Shown here one piece after another: positions 63,413 through 64,000 of a DNA stretch of 64,000 nt; within the stretch, counting starts at the first letter, position 1; every line of letters starts with the position of its first letter. Source of the DNA: Asticcacaulis sp. AC466 (GTDB lineage: Bacteria > Pseudomonadota > Alphaproteobacteria > Caulobacterales > Caulobacteraceae); NCBI RefSeq assembly GCF_000495815.1, contig NZ_AWGE01000007.1:186001-250000 (forward strand), in the 5' to 3' direction. Made by a program: the position numbers and the translations under genes. The notes beneath the pieces are model-generated. The model saw only the letters and a program-made list of their open reading frames with translations. It was not told the DNA's origin and searched no databases.

Positions 63413-63556
63413 GCTTGGCAAGTATCCACTTTCTACTGAGGTGGAAGAAAATCCCTTAAAATTTGGCTCTTGAGTGGCTCGACATCTCGCCATGATTTTG
63501 CATGTCGCGTCGCATCCCACGTGGGTAATAGGTAGTATGCCGCTTTGAAAGTGGTC

Positions 63557-63628
63557 ATGACAAAGTCACCACGTAGCGCATGGGACCGCCTTTGGGGAAA
63601 GCTTGGCGATGAACTCGGTAAGGCTTAA
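63557..63628 (+). CDS. Possible 23-residue peptide
   Basis: ATG at 63557, TAA at 63626-63628. The frame encodes a Trp-containing peptide with alternating charged and hydrophobic residues (WDRLWGKLGDELG) that could form an amphipathic helix. No clear ribosome binding site. It overlaps the stop of nudK by 3 bases on the other strand. It may be chance; the rest of the 212-base gap after tRNA-Asn shows nothing. Confidence 0.25.
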   Translation: MTKSPRSAWDRLWGKLGDELGKA

Positions 63629-64000
63629 GCGCCAAAAATGTGAAGAGCGGCATACTGTAACAGCATAATCGTCTTGCCGTCCCGAATTTCCCCAGAGACG
63701 ATCATCGACATGGCCACATCAATGCCAAGCTCAAGCACTTCAATATCTTCGCCTTCATCTGCCTTACCGCCGCCATCGGACACACGATCGGAAGGCGCAT
63801 ATCGGCCCACAAAGAAGTAGAGCTTCTCCGTGACTGACCCCGGACTCATGTAAGCTTCGAAAATCGGCACCACGTCATGGATTCTGTAGCCGGTTTCCTC
63901 CTCCGCTTCGGCGCGAATACGTTCAGCGGGGCTGACTTGATCCAGTAATCCGGCCGGGGCCTCAATAAGGAGATCGTCTGCGCCATTGACGAATGCCGGA
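63625..64000 (-). CDS. NudK-like Nudix hydrolase (5' truncated by window edge)
   Basis: 125 residues of the C-terminal part; the frame stays open to the window end. The Nudix box is intact: APAGLLDQVSPAERIRAEAE then EEETGY, followed by a loop YMSPGSVTEKLYFFVG. The sequence DEGEDIEVLELG and the ending GEIRDGKTIMLL resemble GDP-mannose pyrophosphatase NudK, which cleaves GDP-mannose to GMP and mannose-1-phosphate. ADP-ribose pyrophosphatases share much of this pattern, so the substrate is not certain. It ends 212 bases from tRNA-Asn. Confidence 0.85.
   Translation of the reverse strand, partial: PAFVNGADDLLIEAPAGLLDQVSPAERIRAEAEEETGYRIHDVVPIFEAYMSPGSVTEKLYFFVGRYAPSDRVSDGGGKADEGEDIEVLELGIDVAMSMIVSGEIRDGKTIMLLQYAALHIFGA

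Noticed and set aside
63320-63422. tRNA-Asn flanking repeats as attachment sites of an integrated element
   Set aside because: The repeats are inverted rather than direct, and no integrase or foreign genes lie nearby.

Overview
The window is chromosomal DNA of an alphaproteobacterium, very probably a stalked bacterium of the Caulobacteraceae. The best markers are a PopZ polar-organiser gene next to valS and a TolC-type gene, and a flagellin locus holding flaF, flbT, flaG, a FlaEY-like gene and FlmG-like flagellin glycosyltransferases. Base composition looks moderate (upper 50s % GC by eye), below what is usual for Caulobacter or Brevundimonas. An Asticcacaulis-like host is a reasonable but unproven guess. 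The region looks like core genome: genes abut or overlap, several tRNAs are intact, and I see no transposase, integrase, prophage or CRISPR array.

Layout. 1-4 kb: two receiver-domain regulators, rlmE, small envelope proteins, a cyclophilin and a tandem pair of STAS-like proteins. 4-7 kb: queA-tgt (queuosine in tRNA), a lipoprotein, tRNA-Lys. 7-14 kb: hspQ, a Ppx/GppA phosphatase, a periplasmic cyclophilin, coaD, gyrA, ssb. 14-27 kb: a cysteine-containing envelope pair, then the flagellar filament locus. That locus holds a FlaEY-like 1005-residue protein, three flagellins, flaG, flaF-flbT and two overlapping FlmG-like TPR glycosyltransferases. Two flagellins have clear sigma-54 (-24/-12) promoters and each flagellin has its own terminator. 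27-31 kb: a universal stress protein, an HD hydrolase coupled to an NrtR-like Nudix regulator, and an OmpA/BON - 43-residue membrane peptide - HhH protein operon. 31-40 kb: ppdK, glyQS, an AmpG-like transporter, a DUF6157 protein, ispE and a TPR protein. 42-50 kb: ETF-QO, a degenerate UDG-fold protein, a lytic transglycosylase with a long Lys-rich spacer, a glycosyltransferase and a TrmA/RumA-type methyltransferase. 49-55 kb: three small secreted Tyr/Arg-rich proteins (two with glycine zippers) and a membrane glycosyltransferase cluster. 55-64 kb: valS, popZ, tolC, a Pcm-like protein, tRNA-Cys, a methyl-accepting protein, tRNA-Asn and a partial nudK.

How the genes work together. The flagellar locus is one functional unit: FlaF and FlbT control flagellin output after transcription, FlmG-like enzymes glycosylate flagellin, FlaG and the FlaEY-like protein act in filament formation. 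Much of the rest is tRNA and translation maintenance (queA, tgt, rlmE, glyQS, valS, three tRNAs), replication (gyrA, ssb), polarity (popZ) and the cell envelope. The observations I rate highest are: loss of two of three zinc-binding cysteines in Tgt; two tandem FlmG-like enzymes; a UDG-fold protein lacking its catalytic signature; a shared 10-bp-phased direct repeat upstream of both glycine-zipper genes; and a conserved-looking OmpA/micropeptide/HhH operon.
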